In this document: positions 15,076 through 23,856 of the stretch, piece by piece | Layout: each line of letters begins with the position of its first letter | How positions within the stretch are numbered: position 1 is the stretch's first letter | DNA from: Aquibacillus salsiterrae | Lineage (GTDB): Bacteria; Bacillota; Bacilli; Bacillales; Amphibacillaceae | Direction of reading: 5' to 3' | DNA: 41,855 nucleotides | NCBI RefSeq assembly: GCF_028416595.1 | Contig: NZ_JAMQKC010000026.1 | Location: forward strand, 1 to 41,855 | Made by a program: the position numbers and the translations under genes | Notes under the pieces: generated by a model | What the model saw: the letters and a program-made list of their open reading frames with translations, nothing else | The model's database searches: none | What the model was told of the DNA's origin: nothing

Positions 15076-15429
15076 CGAAATCCCTCCTTCATGGGTACTT
15101 ATTTGGTTAAATAGGATGCAATCACGAGATCCAAAGTTTCTGTAAGCCAGGTTGTGGTGTATTTCTGACTTTGATCTTATTTCGAAATCTTTGACTAGGG
15201 ATTTCTTTGTCCTTATAAAAAGTTTATGGCATTACCGTTGTTGCGGTAACACGCCATTATAAAGCGTCTATCCCTTATTTGGCCAACAACTCAACTACCA
15301 AAGACTTTATTTCCATACTTTATCACATAGCTAATGTTTAAACAGGTAGAAAAACAAACACTTGTCTCACCGGAGTATATGGAACTTCAACTCCTATTCC
15401 CTTTTTTCGCTTGTTTCAATTATACCCAA
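15076..15429. other. Intergenic region with a short coding trace
   Basis: A minus-strand trace DQSQKYTTTWLTETLDLVIA then SYLTK and a stop lies at about 15108-15184, just upstream of the coiled-coil gene, without start signals. Nothing else is recognised. Confidence 0.3.
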
Positions 15430-15469
15430 AAGATTACGAATGGTGTGTGCAGCTATTGAGGACCGTAGC

Positions 15470-15670
15470 AAGGATTTCGATTAAGCTCCTTAAAGGTAAC
15501 TGGAACCATTTGTATGAATTTTTAACAACTTTTTCAATAAATTCTTGTTCAACTCTCCACTTGTTATATCAATTAGCTAATTTGTTACCTTCTTTATCAA
15601 AATATTCAAAATCGGAATCCCCAATTAAATCAGGTTCTAAACCGTGAAATAAAAAGGCTTTCATATCCAT
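15470..15670 (-). pseudogene. Unidentified protein with an in-frame stop
   Basis: From ATG 15670 or 15664 the minus strand reads MKAFLFHGLEPDLIGDSDFE and YFDKEGNKLAN, then a TGA, and continues in the same frame with YNKWRVEQEFIEKVVKNSYK. The two halves look like one small soluble protein, broken by the stop. Family not recognised. Confidence 0.45.
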
Positions 15671-15677
15671 AGTTAGA

Positions 15678-15707
15678 CCCGATGTTTCAGCTTGTTAAAC
15701 GAGTACG
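15678..15707 (+). repeat. Dispersed ~30-base repeat, copy 1
   Basis: CCCGATGTTTCAGCTTGT plus a further TAAACGAGTACG. The same sequence, with one extra A and two changes, lies at 28255-28285 in the same orientation. Confidence 0.6.
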
Positions 15708-15709
15708 TT

Positions 15710-15781
15710 TTAACTGTAATAGAACCCTGCTGCATTACCAAAATACTTGTTATACTCATTCCCCTGATTATAGAAGCTTTT
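15710..15781 (-). pseudogene. C-terminal coding remnant
   Basis: The minus strand encodes KSFYNQGNEYNKYFGNAAGF then YYS and a stop, with no upstream start. It resembles the end of an extracellular or toxin-like protein but cannot be assigned. The unidentified frame at 15470-15670 follows it directly. Confidence 0.3.
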
Positions 15782-15904
15782 AAGATTTTGAATGTAGTTA
15801 TTCAATTAACGGAGGCATTATACATACTAAGAATTTTTGATTCATTACATATATGAGTTGTTATGATCTTATAAGATAAAGGATATCGGTGGCGATAAAT
15901 TACT

Positions 15905-16159
15905 ATGGGAAAAATCCAATCTTCAGAAGAGCTTATGAAATATATTGAGAATATGAATAGAGACTTTCGATTTTATCTCTCAGTTTATCATAGAAAGAAG
16001 ATCTATTAAAGAATCGTCTAATTGGAAAAACATACACTGAAGAATTAGGCAAATATAAAGGGGTTACTAGGGGTAGTTATTAAAAGGTTTAGCGTTTATT
16101 ATAAATTGATTGAGAATGATGTTGTTATTTTAGCTATCCTTTTTCCAGGTGAAAACTAA
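15905..16159 (+). pseudogene. RelE/ParE-like toxin remnant
   Basis: Plus-strand pieces in three frames: an ATG-started MGKIQSSEELMKYIENMNRD (stops at 16009), then LIGKTYTEELGKYKGVTRGS, then after a shift near 16075 IKRFSVYYKLIENDVVILAI with LFPGEN and a stop. The last parts have the RelE/ParE pattern of an arginine-rich strand, Y-R-F-x-V-Y-Y-K and a hydrophobic last strand. The N-terminal part is less sure. It is inactive as written. Confidence 0.4.
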
Positions 16160-16213
16160 ATAAACATGATACATGAAATTATTTGACCATTATAATTAGT
16201 TTAGTATCACGAT

Positions 16214-16245
16214 AAAAACGCTCAGAAGGTTTTCTGAGCGTTTTT
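16214..16245. terminator. Bidirectional Rho-independent terminator
   Basis: AAAAACGCTCAGAA-GGTT-TTCTGAGCGTTTTT forms a perfect 14-pair stem with A- and T-runs on both sides. It serves the minus gene ending at 16315 and any plus-strand transcript from the left. Confidence 0.9.
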
Positions 16246-16314
16246 GTTTGGCTGTTTTATACTGCGAAATGGGGTGCGGAATTTATGATGATTGTTTCCC
16301 TGCGCTTATGTTAT

Positions 16315-16572
16315 TTAAGCGATATCGAGTAACAGTTCATCCAGGTCGGCAAAACTCAATTCTTGTCCATCGGGAAACGTTAATAAAGGCTTGACAGATC
16401 CAACTGGTGCAAGTTGAACCCCTAACATCATATCTTCTGCTAGCTTAAAAATAAAATCTGCAAAATCTGCATTGTCGGATCCACCTTCAGGAATTGAATA
16501 ATTTATATGATGCTTGTTAGCGATTTCCACTAACTTATCTATTAAGTTTTTTCGGTTGGAAGTATTATCCAT
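16315..16572 (-). CDS. Small acidic protein of unknown function
   Basis: 85 residues, soluble, acidic (EGGSDNADFADFIFKLAEDM and GQELSFADLDELLLDIA), with no membrane segment or signal peptide. GGAGGATAG lies eight bases before the ATG. The acidic C-terminus could be an interaction surface. I do not recognise the family. It stands alone before a strong terminator, downstream of the tRNA-dihydrouridine synthase. Confidence 0.7.
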   Translation of the reverse strand: MDNTSNRKNLIDKLVEIANKHHINYSIPEGGSDNADFADFIFKLAEDMMLGVQLAPVGSVKPLLTFPDGQELSFADLDELLLDIA

Positions 16573-16711
16573 GATTACTATCCTCCATTTTTCACCATTA
16601 ACCTGATTAACCTGAGGACTGATTAGTTGGCCTCAACTCTTTTATTGAATGTATAGTTGCTTGCTCGATTTTTCAATCTAATTCAACCAATCAATTTCCC
16701 GGCAACACCTA

Positions 16712-17695
16712 CTACATGATAGTTGTTTCAACATTCACTGAGTCAAAGGCATCAAGCAAACCACGTACTTCGTCGGTAGACTCGGTTTCCATCAATTGAT
16801 TTCTTAATTCACTTGCCCCTCGAAATCCACGAACATATATTTTGAAAAAGCGCCGGAGAGTTTTAAATGGCCGTGTCTCGAGTTCCTTTGAGTATTGATC
16901 ATAGAGGTCAAGATGTAACCTTAAGAGATCCAGCAATTCCTTGCTACTGTGCTCTTTTTTCTCCTGTTCAAAGGCAAATGGATTTTTAAAAATACCTCGT
17001 CCAATCATCACGCCGTCAACACCGTACTTATGAGCGAGCTCCAAACCGGTTTGACGATCAGGAATATCCCCATTGATTGTCAAAAGTGTATCTGGTGCTA
17101 CTTCATCACGAAGCTTTTTAATCTCCGGAATCAGTTCCCAATGCGCATCGACATTACTCATTTCTTTTTTTGTCCGAAGATGAATCGATAGATTAACGAT
17201 GTCTTGCTTCAATAAGTGGGTAAGCCAACCGCGCCATTCCTCTACTTCTGTATAACCAAGCCTCGTCTTCACACTGACGGGTAATCCTCCTGCTTTAGCT
17301 GCTTGAATCAGCTCTGCTGCAACTTCGGGGTGACGAATTAGACCGCTTCCCTTCCCGTTTGCTGCTACGTTATGCACCGGACAACCCATATTAATATCCA
17401 CACCACGAAAACCTTCCTTCGCCATTCCAATACTCATTTGGCGGAAATACTCAGGCTTGTCTCCCCATATATGGGCCACAATTGGTTGTTCATCATCTGT
17501 AAAAGTCAGACGCCCACGCACACTAGCTTTACCTTCTGGGTGACAATAACTATCAGAGTTTGTAAACTCTGTAAAAAACGCATCCGGTCTAGCAGCTTCA
17601 CTTACTACATGACGGAAAACAACATCCGTTACATCTTCCATTGGTGCAAGTATAAAAAACGGTCGTGGTAAATCACGCCAAAAATTATCTGTCAT
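16712..17695 (-). CDS. tRNA-dihydrouridine synthase (Dus2/YfjN type)
   Basis: 327-residue flavoenzyme that reduces uridine in the tRNA D-loop using FMN and NADPH. The TIM-barrel start [18 protein letters not shown] is the FMN-binding signature. The catalytic Cys is in [10 protein letters not shown] (Cys 105). [17 protein letters not shown] and [13 protein letters not shown] hold the phosphate-binding loops. The C-terminal helical domain ([20 protein letters not shown]) binds tRNA. Length matches the Bacillus YfjN type. AAAGG precedes the ATG at 17695. It is a stand-alone housekeeping gene. Confidence 0.92.
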   Translation of the reverse strand: MTDNFWRDLPRPFFILAPMEDVTDVVFRHVVSEAARPDAFFTEFTNSDSYCHPEGKASVRGRLTFTDDEQPIVAHIWGDKPEYFRQMSIGMAKEGFRGVDINMGCPVHNVAANGKGSGLIRHPEVAAELIQAAKAGGLPVSVKTRLGYTEVEEWRGWLTHLLKQDIVNLSIHLRTKKEMSNVDAHWELIPEIKKLRDEVAPDTLLTINGDIPDRQTGLELAHKYGVDGVMIGRGIFKNPFAFEQEKKEHSSKELLDLLRLHLDLYDQYSKELETRPFKTLRRFFKIYVRGFRGASELRNQLMETESTDEVRGLLDAFDSVNVETTIM

Positions 17696-17751
17696 GTGAT
17701 ATTCAACCTTTCATTATGGGACCATGAACGAAAGCATTGTCCAAAAGTAAA

Positions 17752-17771
17752 AAGCAAAGATATCTTTGCTT
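17752..17771. repeat. Perfect 20-base palindrome upstream of dus
   Basis: AAGCAAAGATATCTTTGCTT has complete dyad symmetry and is followed on both strands by pyrimidine- or T-rich sequence. It sits in the leader of the dus gene and 200 bases before the divergent secreted-protein gene, so it may be a hairpin terminator or operator. Confidence 0.5.
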
Positions 17772-17971
17772 CTTTTATACTTATACCATGTTTTCGTGCT
17801 TTTTATCAAACATGTTGTTACCGTGGTTAATTTAACTGCTTTTAATTTTTTCGAACAAATTTTAATTTGCCCCCAATAAAATCGACAGTTATTCGAAATG
17901 TGTAAATGAAAGCTAAATCAGGTACTTAGATAAATGAATAATGACTAAAATTAAGAAGGAGCGATTTACTA

Positions 17972-18688
17972 ATGAAAAAAAAGACATGGAAAATGTTAGC
18001 TGTAACCACCGTTTTATCTACAGGATTATTCGGTTTTGTTGTAAAAGGTGAAGCGGCGGGACTTGATTCTGCATTAGGACTTTTTTCAGAGTTTCAAGGA
18101 AAAATCTCATTAGAAAAAAATCATTCTTCCGTTGATGTGAATACACAAGTTGAAGCGGATGGGAACACAGAAGTATCTAGTGAATCAACTAATAACGACA
18201 CTAGTTTAGTTGCCGATGGTAATACACAAACTGACATTGGTACAACTGCTGAGTCTACTAGCAATACGGAGATGGAAGCTAGTGCTTCTGTTGATGCTTT
18301 TGCTGATATTGACACAGAAGAACAATCAAAAACTACAATTAAAGGCAGCACAGAAACAAATGCATCTGTCAAAGCAGGTGCTGAAGCGACTAACCATTCA
18401 AACAGTGAAGCAAGTGATAATGACGATGTACGTGGTAACGGAAGTGTAGACACAGACGTTTCAAATAATTCATGCGATGGTAACCCAGGTTTTAGCTTGG
18501 GTATTCGTGAGAAATTTAGTTTCTTATTAGACTTTTTGAACGTGAAATCTAGTAGTCAAGCAGATGCTAGTGTAACTGGAGAAGGGCAGACTTCTAGCTC
18601 CTGTGATGAAAACTCCGATGCCTCAACAGATACCAAAACATGGTTAAACCTTAACATTTTGTTTCAGTCCTTATTAAATAAAGACTAG
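17972..18688 (+). CDS. Secreted Ser/Thr/Asn/Asp-rich protein
   Basis: 238 residues. Residues 1-29 form a signal peptide (TVLSTGLFGFVVKGEAA), cleaved after AEA or AAG. The mature part is highly polar and low-complexity: spaced SSVDVNTQVEADGNTEVSSE-type runs, ADGNTQ, and ETNASVKAGAEATNHSN. Two cysteines lie in two similar NNSCDG and SSSCDE motifs. Two hydrophobic patches (LGIREKFSFLLDFLNV and LNLNILFQSLLN) resemble each other and the segment after the signal (LGLFSEFQ), suggesting three copies of a short amphipathic unit. AAGGAGCG precedes the ATG. No family is recognised; a cell-surface or biofilm role is only a guess. Confidence 0.75.
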   Translation: MKKKTWKMLAVTTVLSTGLFGFVVKGEAAGLDSALGLFSEFQGKISLEKNHSSVDVNTQVEADGNTEVSSESTNNDTSLVADGNTQTDIGTTAESTSNTEMEASASVDAFADIDTEEQSKTTIKGSTETNASVKAGAEATNHSNSEASDNDDVRGNGSVDTDVSNNSCDGNPGFSLGIREKFSFLLDFLNVKSSSQADASVTGEGQTSSSCDENSDASTDTKTWLNLNILFQSLLNKD

Positions 18689-18725
18689 ACGTATCAGCTG
18701 AGGAATTAAGACTTCAAACAAACGG

Positions 18726-18761
18726 CCCACAAGCATAAGTGATGCTCACTTGGCTTGTGGG
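18726..18761 (+). terminator. Rho-independent terminator after the secreted protein
   Basis: CCCACAAGC and GCTTGTGGG form the outer stem, with AAGTGA/TCACTT stacked inside, followed by TTTGCCTTT. The reverse strand overlaps the end of the small frame at 18746-18904. Confidence 0.75.
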
Positions 18762-18904
18762 TTTGCCTTTGAAAGATAGGAAAGCATGAATAAATCCAAG
18801 CGTGGATAACGTCCAGTAACAGCATGTGTGCACTTTTCATCTTCATAACCGAAAGACAATGCGCCTATGAAAACTTTCAGAGCCTTGTCCGCCCACGAGG
18901 ACAT
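18746..18904 (-). CDS. Possible small protein of unknown function
   Basis: 52-codon frame (starts MSSWADKALKVFIGALSFGY, contains a Cys-His pair and TGRYPRLDLF). GGAGGAGGT lies about ten bases before the ATG; a second ATG five bases upstream gives only a nine-codon frame. Its stop lies in the terminator of the convergent gene. The site is strong, but the frame has no family I recognise. Confidence 0.4.
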   Translation of the reverse strand: MSSWADKALKVFIGALSFGYEDEKCTHAVTGRYPRLDLFMLSYLSKANPQAK

Positions 18905-19014
18905 TGCATTTTACCTCCTCCACCCACCATAAAAAATTTACATAAAAATTAAATTTTCTAAAGATAGTTAGTTCCCTGAATGAACAAAGTCTGATAAAAT
19001 TTAATTGATTATTA

Positions 19015-19030
19015 CGAAAGCGGTTTCTTT
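19015..19030 (+). promoter_or_regulatory. cre-like catabolite repression site before the xylanase
   Basis: CGAAAGCGGTTTCTTT contains the dyad GAAAGCGGTTTC and agrees with the CcpA cre consensus (TGWNANCGNTNWCA) except at the first and last positions. It lies about 15 bases after a TAAAAT -10 box (18995-19000, extended TG), so CcpA binding would block the xylanase promoter when glucose is present. Confidence 0.65.
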
Positions 19031-19060
19031 TATAGTCTATTTAAAAATGGAGGTTAGAAA

Positions 19061-20293
19061 ATGGGACAAACAAATGAGTTTTCACACCGCATGGCAGCTA
19101 AGACTATTAAGCTTTTAGATTCCTCAGGAAATCCAATCGCAGGGAAAAAAGTCGAGCTTAAACAAACAAATCATAAGTTCTTGTTTGGTGCTGGAATTTT
19201 TGATATGGTTGAACTAGCAAATAAAAATGTACCATCAGAAAGAATGGCGTTTTTAGAAGAGCAATTGGATAAATTTCTGGATGTATTTAATTTTGGCACA
19301 CTCCCCTTCTATTGGGGTAGATTTGAACCGGAAAAAGGAAAGCCTCAGACAAAAGAATTGAAGGCTGCAGCCAACTGGTTAAAAGAAAGGAATGTAGCTG
19401 TAAAAGGTCACCCGCTTTGCTGGCATACTGTTACAGCTCCATGGCTGCTAGATATGAGCAACGAAGAAATTTTACAAGCACAGTTCAACAGGATTGAACG
19501 TGACGTATCAGATTTTAAAGGATTAATCGATATGTGGGATGTAATTAATGAAGTGGTAATCATGCCGATTTTTGACAAGTATGACAATGGTATCACAAGA
19601 ATTGCGAAGGACCTTGGCCGGGTTGGTATTGTTAAAGAAATGTTTGCAAAAACACGTGAATCTAATCCCGATGCGACTCTTTTAATCAATGACTTTAATA
19701 CCTCGATTAACTATGAAATCTTAATTGATGGCTGCCTGCAAGCAGGTGTACCAATTGATGCCATTGGGATTCAGTCACACCAGCATCAGGGTTATTGGGG
19801 ACGTGAGAAATTGGAAGAAGTGTTAGAGCGGTTCTCCCATTTTGGTCTTCCCATTCACTTTACAGAAAACACGTTAACATCAGGACACGTGATGCCACCT
19901 CAAATTGAAGATTTAAACGATTATCAACTATCAGAATGGCCATCTACCCAAGAATTCGAAGAGCGTCAGGCAATGGAAGTCGAAGAAATGTATTCCGTTT
20001 TGTTTAAACATCCTCTAGTAGAAGCAATAACAGCCTGGTCCTTTAGTGATGATGGCGCATGGCTCGGTGCTCCGGCTGGATTTTTAAGAAAGGATAACAG
20101 TCCAAAACCTGCGTATCACGTACTAAAGAAACTAATTAAACAGGACTGGAATACCAATGTTACTACAACAACGGATGAAAATGGAACTGTCTTATTCGAA
20201 GGATTCCTAGGAGAACACGATCTTCTCTGTGGTGACAAAAAAGTTAGTTTCCAATTAGATAAAGAAGCAAGCACGATACAACTCGTTATCTAA
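19061..20293 (+). CDS. GH10 endo-1,4-beta-xylanase, cytoplasmic type
   Basis: 410 residues of glycoside hydrolase family 10. The N-terminal strand region (TIKLLDSSGNPIAGKKVELK) precedes the barrel. Conserved sites are GHPLCWHT (116-123), WDVINEV with acid/base Glu 164, LINDFNT, IDAIGIQSHQHQ, HFTEN with nucleophile Glu 269, and AWSFSDDGAWL...SPKPAYHVL near the end of the barrel. The last 45 residues form a short beta-domain (TTDENGTVLFEGFLGEH). There is no signal peptide, so it acts on imported xylo-oligosaccharides, as known for intracellular GH10 enzymes. GGAGGTTAG precedes ATG 19061. The cre site upstream predicts carbon catabolite control. Confidence 0.9.
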   Translation: MGQTNEFSHRMAAKTIKLLDSSGNPIAGKKVELKQTNHKFLFGAGIFDMVELANKNVPSERMAFLEEQLDKFLDVFNFGTLPFYWGRFEPEKGKPQTKELKAAANWLKERNVAVKGHPLCWHTVTAPWLLDMSNEEILQAQFNRIERDVSDFKGLIDMWDVINEVVIMPIFDKYDNGITRIAKDLGRVGIVKEMFAKTRESNPDATLLINDFNTSINYEILIDGCLQAGVPIDAIGIQSHQHQGYWGREKLEEVLERFSHFGLPIHFTENTLTSGHVMPPQIEDLNDYQLSEWPSTQEFEERQAMEVEEMYSVLFKHPLVEAITAWSFSDDGAWLGAPAGFLRKDNSPKPAYHVLKKLIKQDWNTNVTTTTDENGTVLFEGFLGEHDLLCGDKKVSFQLDKEASTIQLVI

Positions 20294-20412
20294 TACAGAG
20301 CATGCGACCACATCCATTTTTGACGGATGCTTGAGAGGAATGAAACCTTTTTGGAGATTGTTTTTTCTATTTCTAAAACAAGTCGTTCTTTGTATTAAGC
20401 TATTTATCTTAT

Positions 20413-20448
20413 AAGAAAGGAACTTGGAGTTACCCAAGTTCCTTTCTT
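20413..20448. terminator. Bidirectional Rho-independent terminator
   Basis: AAGAAAGGAACTTGG and CCAAGTTCCTTTCTT form a perfect 15-pair stem with a six-base loop. It lies between the converging xylanase and sugar-transporter genes. Confidence 0.85.
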
Positions 20449-20598
20449 TGTGATTTCCAAGATTAAGCCTGATAATATGATTACACTTTAGAATCAGTAA
20501 GCGAACATCTCACTCTTCCCCCATTAACGTTATCTTACAAATATTTGTGAGATTTTTCTCTCTGTTTTTAGTTTAAACAACCGTTTCTTTTCAAACGT

Positions 20599-22068
20599 TT
20601 AAGATGCTTTGATGTTTGAGTCGGTGTTTTTCTTAACTAGTACACTCTCTAGTTCCTCTAGGGATTTTCCTTTCGTTTCAGGAACAAACTTCCAAACAAA
20701 GATTGCAGAAAGTAGGCTCATAACTCCATAGAAAGAATAGGTCAATCCACCACTAAACTCCATCATGGCAGGATAAGTGGAAGAGATGAAATAGTTTGCA
20801 GCCCATTGTGCTGCTACAGCAATCGCAACCGCTTGCCCTCTAATTTTATTTGGGAAAATTTCTGAAATTAATACCCAAACTACTGGTCCCCATGACATCA
20901 TGAAAGATGCCGTATAGACAATGATGAAAATTAATGTACCAATTCCGATTGCGTTTGAAAAAGCCATCCCTGCCACACCAAACATACCAATCGTCATACC
21001 AACCGAACCGATAATCAATAACGGTTTACGACCAAATTTATCGACTGTGAAAATGGCAATAAGTGTGAAAACGACATTAACTAAACCCATAATAATTGTT
21101 TGGAACATGGAAGCATCTTTGGCCGCGCCCATGCTTTCAAATATTCTTGGTGCATAATACAAGGCTACGTTAATACCAACAAACTGTTGGAAGACAGATA
21201 ACAAAATACCAATAACTACAATAGTTTTTCCAAAAGCGAAGAGTTTTGCTTTTGCTTGATTTTTATCAAACGATGCCTTAATATCAGACATTGTTGATTT
21301 TGCTGTTGCTTTCTCATATATTTTAGACAATATCGTCATCGCTTTTTGATCTTGATTTTTCGAAACAAGATAGCGTGGTGTCTCGGGCACTGTAAATAGT
21401 AATACTAGGAATAAAAATGCTGGTATGGCTTCTGAAAGGAACATATACCGCCAACCAATATCATTGATCCACTCAAGTGATTGTCCTTTAGCAATTCCCC
21501 AGTTAACAAAATAAACAACGAGCATTCCAAAGATAATTGCAAATTGATTTAATGAAACCAATGTTCCTCTAATATGTGCAGGTGCCATTTCGCCAATGTA
21601 CATCGGTGCAATCGCAGAGGCAAGCCCTACACCAATACCACCAATAATCCGGTAGATGTTAAAAGTAACTAGTAAAGCGGTAGTTGGATCGCCTTTTGCA
21701 AAAAATAAAAATTCAGGATAAGCTGAACCAAGAGCTGAAATTAAAAATAGAGCGGCCGCTAATACAAGCGAGTACTTTCGCCCGAAATTCGAGGCGAAGA
21801 AACCGGATACAAATCCACCAATAATACAACCGATTAAGGCACTGGAGACAGTGATTCCATGGACAAGGGAACTAAGTCCTAAATTGTCTGTAAAGTAAGC
21901 TTGAAGTGATGCTTCTGCACCGGAGATAACAGCTGTATCATAACCGAATAACAGCCCACCTAGTGTTGCAACTAATGTAATTAACACGATATAAAAATAG
22001 CTATTCTTTTTCATGTTGTTCGAAAGAGAAATTTCTCTTTCTTTCCCCCCTCTTCCTGTAAAATTCAT
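20599..22068 (-). CDS. MFS sugar porter (xylose/arabinose-type proton symporter)
   Basis: 12-helix sugar porter of the XylE/AraE/GLUT group. Signatures in order are GGLLFGYDTAVISGAEAS (helix 1), NFGRKYSL, PETPRYLVSK (after helix 6), QQFVGINVALYYAPRIF (helix 7, sugar binding), DKFGRKPLL and PETKGKSLEELE at the end. The helix 7 residues QQ and NxxxYY are those that bind xylose or glucose in XylE. The frame can start at ATG 22068 or at ATG 22014 (MKKNSYFYIV), which fits the family better; neither has a perfect site. The neighbourhood points to a pentose, probably xylose. It has its own leader with a weak cre-like site. Confidence 0.88.
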   Translation of the reverse strand: MNFTGRGGKEREISLSNNMKKNSYFYIVLITLVATLGGLLFGYDTAVISGAEASLQAYFTDNLGLSSLVHGITVSSALIGCIIGGFVSGFFASNFGRKYSLVLAAALFLISALGSAYPEFLFFAKGDPTTALLVTFNIYRIIGGIGVGLASAIAPMYIGEMAPAHIRGTLVSLNQFAIIFGMLVVYFVNWGIAKGQSLEWINDIGWRYMFLSEAIPAFLFLVLLFTVPETPRYLVSKNQDQKAMTILSKIYEKATAKSTMSDIKASFDKNQAKAKLFAFGKTIVVIGILLSVFQQFVGINVALYYAPRIFESMGAAKDASMFQTIIMGLVNVVFTLIAIFTVDKFGRKPLLIIGSVGMTIGMFGVAGMAFSNAIGIGTLIFIIVYTASFMMSWGPVVWVLISEIFPNKIRGQAVAIAVAAQWAANYFISSTYPAMMEFSGGLTYSFYGVMSLLSAIFVWKFVPETKGKSLEELESVLVKKNTDSNIKAS

Positions 22069-22131
22069 TTTGTCTGTATTTTTCTCCCACTAGAGCCTTG
22101 ACCTATCCCCCTAAACTCTTACCACCTTAAA

Positions 22132-22145
22132 TGGTGTCGTTTTCA
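22132..22145 (-). promoter_or_regulatory. Weak cre-like site before the sugar porter
   Basis: Minus strand TGAAAACGACACCA keeps the TGAAAACG half and final CA of the CcpA consensus but misses two inner positions. It lies about 65 bases upstream of the transporter frame. Confidence 0.3.
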
Positions 22146-22290
22146 TTCTTCATTACTATGAATCGAAGTAGTTTAAATTCCTATATTTAAATTATCATGC
22201 AATCGCATTCCTGGTAGCAGTTTCATCTTCACTTTCTTGTTAAAACCTAGATTATTTTGTGCTTGCTTATAGGAAATGCCCCTATTTTCA

Positions 22291-23856
22291 TTACTGGTTC
22301 TTTAGACGGTATTCACTTGGGCTGATGCCAATTTCTTTTTTGAAAACTCTACTAAAATAGTTTGGATCTTTATACCCTATGTTAAGTGCTATTTCTTTTA
22401 ATGGTAGTTGTTGGTCAAGTAAGAGCTCCTTTGCTTTTTCTAACCGAGTACTCGTTAAGTAATCGATGAATGTAACGTGAAAGGTATCTTTAAACAGCTT
22501 ACTTAAGTAATAAGAACTTATCCCAATCTGCTCGGCAACTTCTTCAAGAGAAATGGATTGATAAAAGTATTTGTCCATATAGTCTTTCGCTTGTAAAAGT
22601 AATGCTTGTACGCCATTCGATCGCCATTTTTCAATACGTTCGATAATCTGGAGTAGATGCGTTTTACTTACTTCTTTAATCTGCGTGGTTGAATCGAATT
22701 GTCCTAGACTCGTTTTTATTTCCTCGTTGAATCCAAGTTCTTTGATAGATCTAGTCAACACAATAAAGAAATCTTCCATCGCTTTGTGAATCGTTCGAAC
22801 CTGGAAATCATTGGCCTGTTGAATCGATTGAAAGTACGTCTCAAACAGTTGAAAACTTTTTTGACTGTCGCCTTTTTTCACAGCACTTACTAGTTCTCGC
22901 TCTAGCTCAAAAGGAACTAGCTGTCCACGCTTTTCATTCGATTGTTCACGATATAGCATATAGGAGGCACTTGGATGATGATATACTAACTCTAGTGCAT
23001 CGATTGCTTCCTTATAGGAGCGGGAGAAATGATCAACATCTAACGCGACATTTCCAACCCCGGTCACAATCCGACAATCTGTAAGTAGGTGTTGAACACG
23101 ATGAATGATCGTTCGTGCAAAATGCCCCCGAGATTGATCGTCTAGCTTCTCCTTACTGTTAAGCAGTGTCAAAACTGGTACTTGAAACCCTGTTAACGGA
23201 CCAACCAGACTTACGTATTGTTGTTCCTGTAACACTTTTTTCAGCGTTTGGTGCCATTGCCCCTTCCGAGAACGATCTGGGTTTCTCTTATCTGATTCAA
23301 ACGAAAAAACAGAGACAAATCCTTGTTTATCTTCAAGGTCGAGCCACTCTTCCCACTCCTCGTCGTTGAACTCATGGATATGATCCATCATGAAAGAAAC
23401 AATAAATTCCGTTTCAACAAATGCGCTCACCCGCTCAAGCCGATGCTGGATTTGCTCCTTCTCTAATATGTCTTGTCTATCCATTTCAATTTCTTCTACC
23501 ATGCGATCAAATGCTTCTAATAATTCCGAAATTGCACTCGGCTTTAACAAATATTCTTTGATGCCAAATTTCATTGCCTCACGGGCATATTCAAACGTAT
23601 CAAACGCTGATACCATGATGTACTTTGTATGAGGCAGATCCGGAAGAATTCTTCTGATTGCTTCAATCCCATCGAACTCAGGCATCTTAATATCCATAAA
23701 TATCAAATCTGGCTGATGTTCGACTGCTTGCTCTACAGCTTCTTGTCCGTTCTTGGCCTCCGCAACGATTTCGAAATTAGAGCGATTTTTACTAAGCATG
23801 AGCCTTAAGCCTTCTCTTTCAATTGGTTCATCGTCGACCAACATTACTGTGATCAC
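22291..23856 (-). CDS. YesN-type response regulator with AraC DNA-binding domain
   Basis: 521 residues. REC domain (1-120): acidic pair Asp8/Asp9, phospho-acceptor Asp55 in FMDIKMP, Ser/Thr in IMVSAFD and Lys in YLLKPS. A long middle region (about 130-410, with FSFESD, TGVGNVALD) links to two AraC helix-turn-helix motifs at the C-terminus (ISLEEVAEQIGISSYYLSKL and LKEIALNIGYKDPNYFSRVF). The start is GTG 23856, seven bases after GGAGGAA. It overlaps the kinase by 29 bases, so both are coupled. Targets are probably the transporter and xylanase genes nearby, by inference. Confidence 0.92.
   Translation of the reverse strand: MITVMLVDDEPIEREGLRLMLSKNRSNFEIVAEAKNGQEAVEQAVEHQPDLIFMDIKMPEFDGIEAIRRILPDLPHTKYIMVSAFDTFEYAREAMKFGIKEYLLKPSAISELLEAFDRMVEEIEMDRQDILEKEQIQHRLERVSAFVETEFIVSFMMDHIHEFNDEEWEEWLDLEDKQGFVSVFSFESDKRNPDRSRKGQWHQTLKKVLQEQQYVSLVGPLTGFQVPVLTLLNSKEKLDDQSRGHFARTIIHRVQHLLTDCRIVTGVGNVALDVDHFSRSYKEAIDALELVYHHPSASYMLYREQSNEKRGQLVPFELERELVSAVKKGDSQKSFQLFETYFQSIQQANDFQVRTIHKAMEDFFIVLTRSIKELGFNEEIKTSLGQFDSTTQIKEVSKTHLLQIIERIEKWRSNGVQALLLQAKDYMDKYFYQSISLEEVAEQIGISSYYLSKLFKDTFHVTFIDYLTSTRLEKAKELLLDQQLPLKEIALNIGYKDPNYFSRVFKKEIGISPSEYRLKNQ

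Noticed and set aside
15411-15647. 78-codon plus-strand frame
   Set aside because: It is antisense to a better minus-strand frame (FHGLEPDLIGDSDFEYFD) and has no start signal.
18121-18453. Minus-strand frame opposite the secreted protein, Ser/Val/Leu-rich
   Set aside because: Low-complexity repeats on the plus strand keep the opposite strand open; there is no ribosome binding site.
17972-18688. Secreted protein as a CRISPR- or repeat-array locus because of its periodic codons
   Set aside because: Repeats are short, imperfect and in frame with a signal peptide and stop; there is no regular repeat-spacer spacing.
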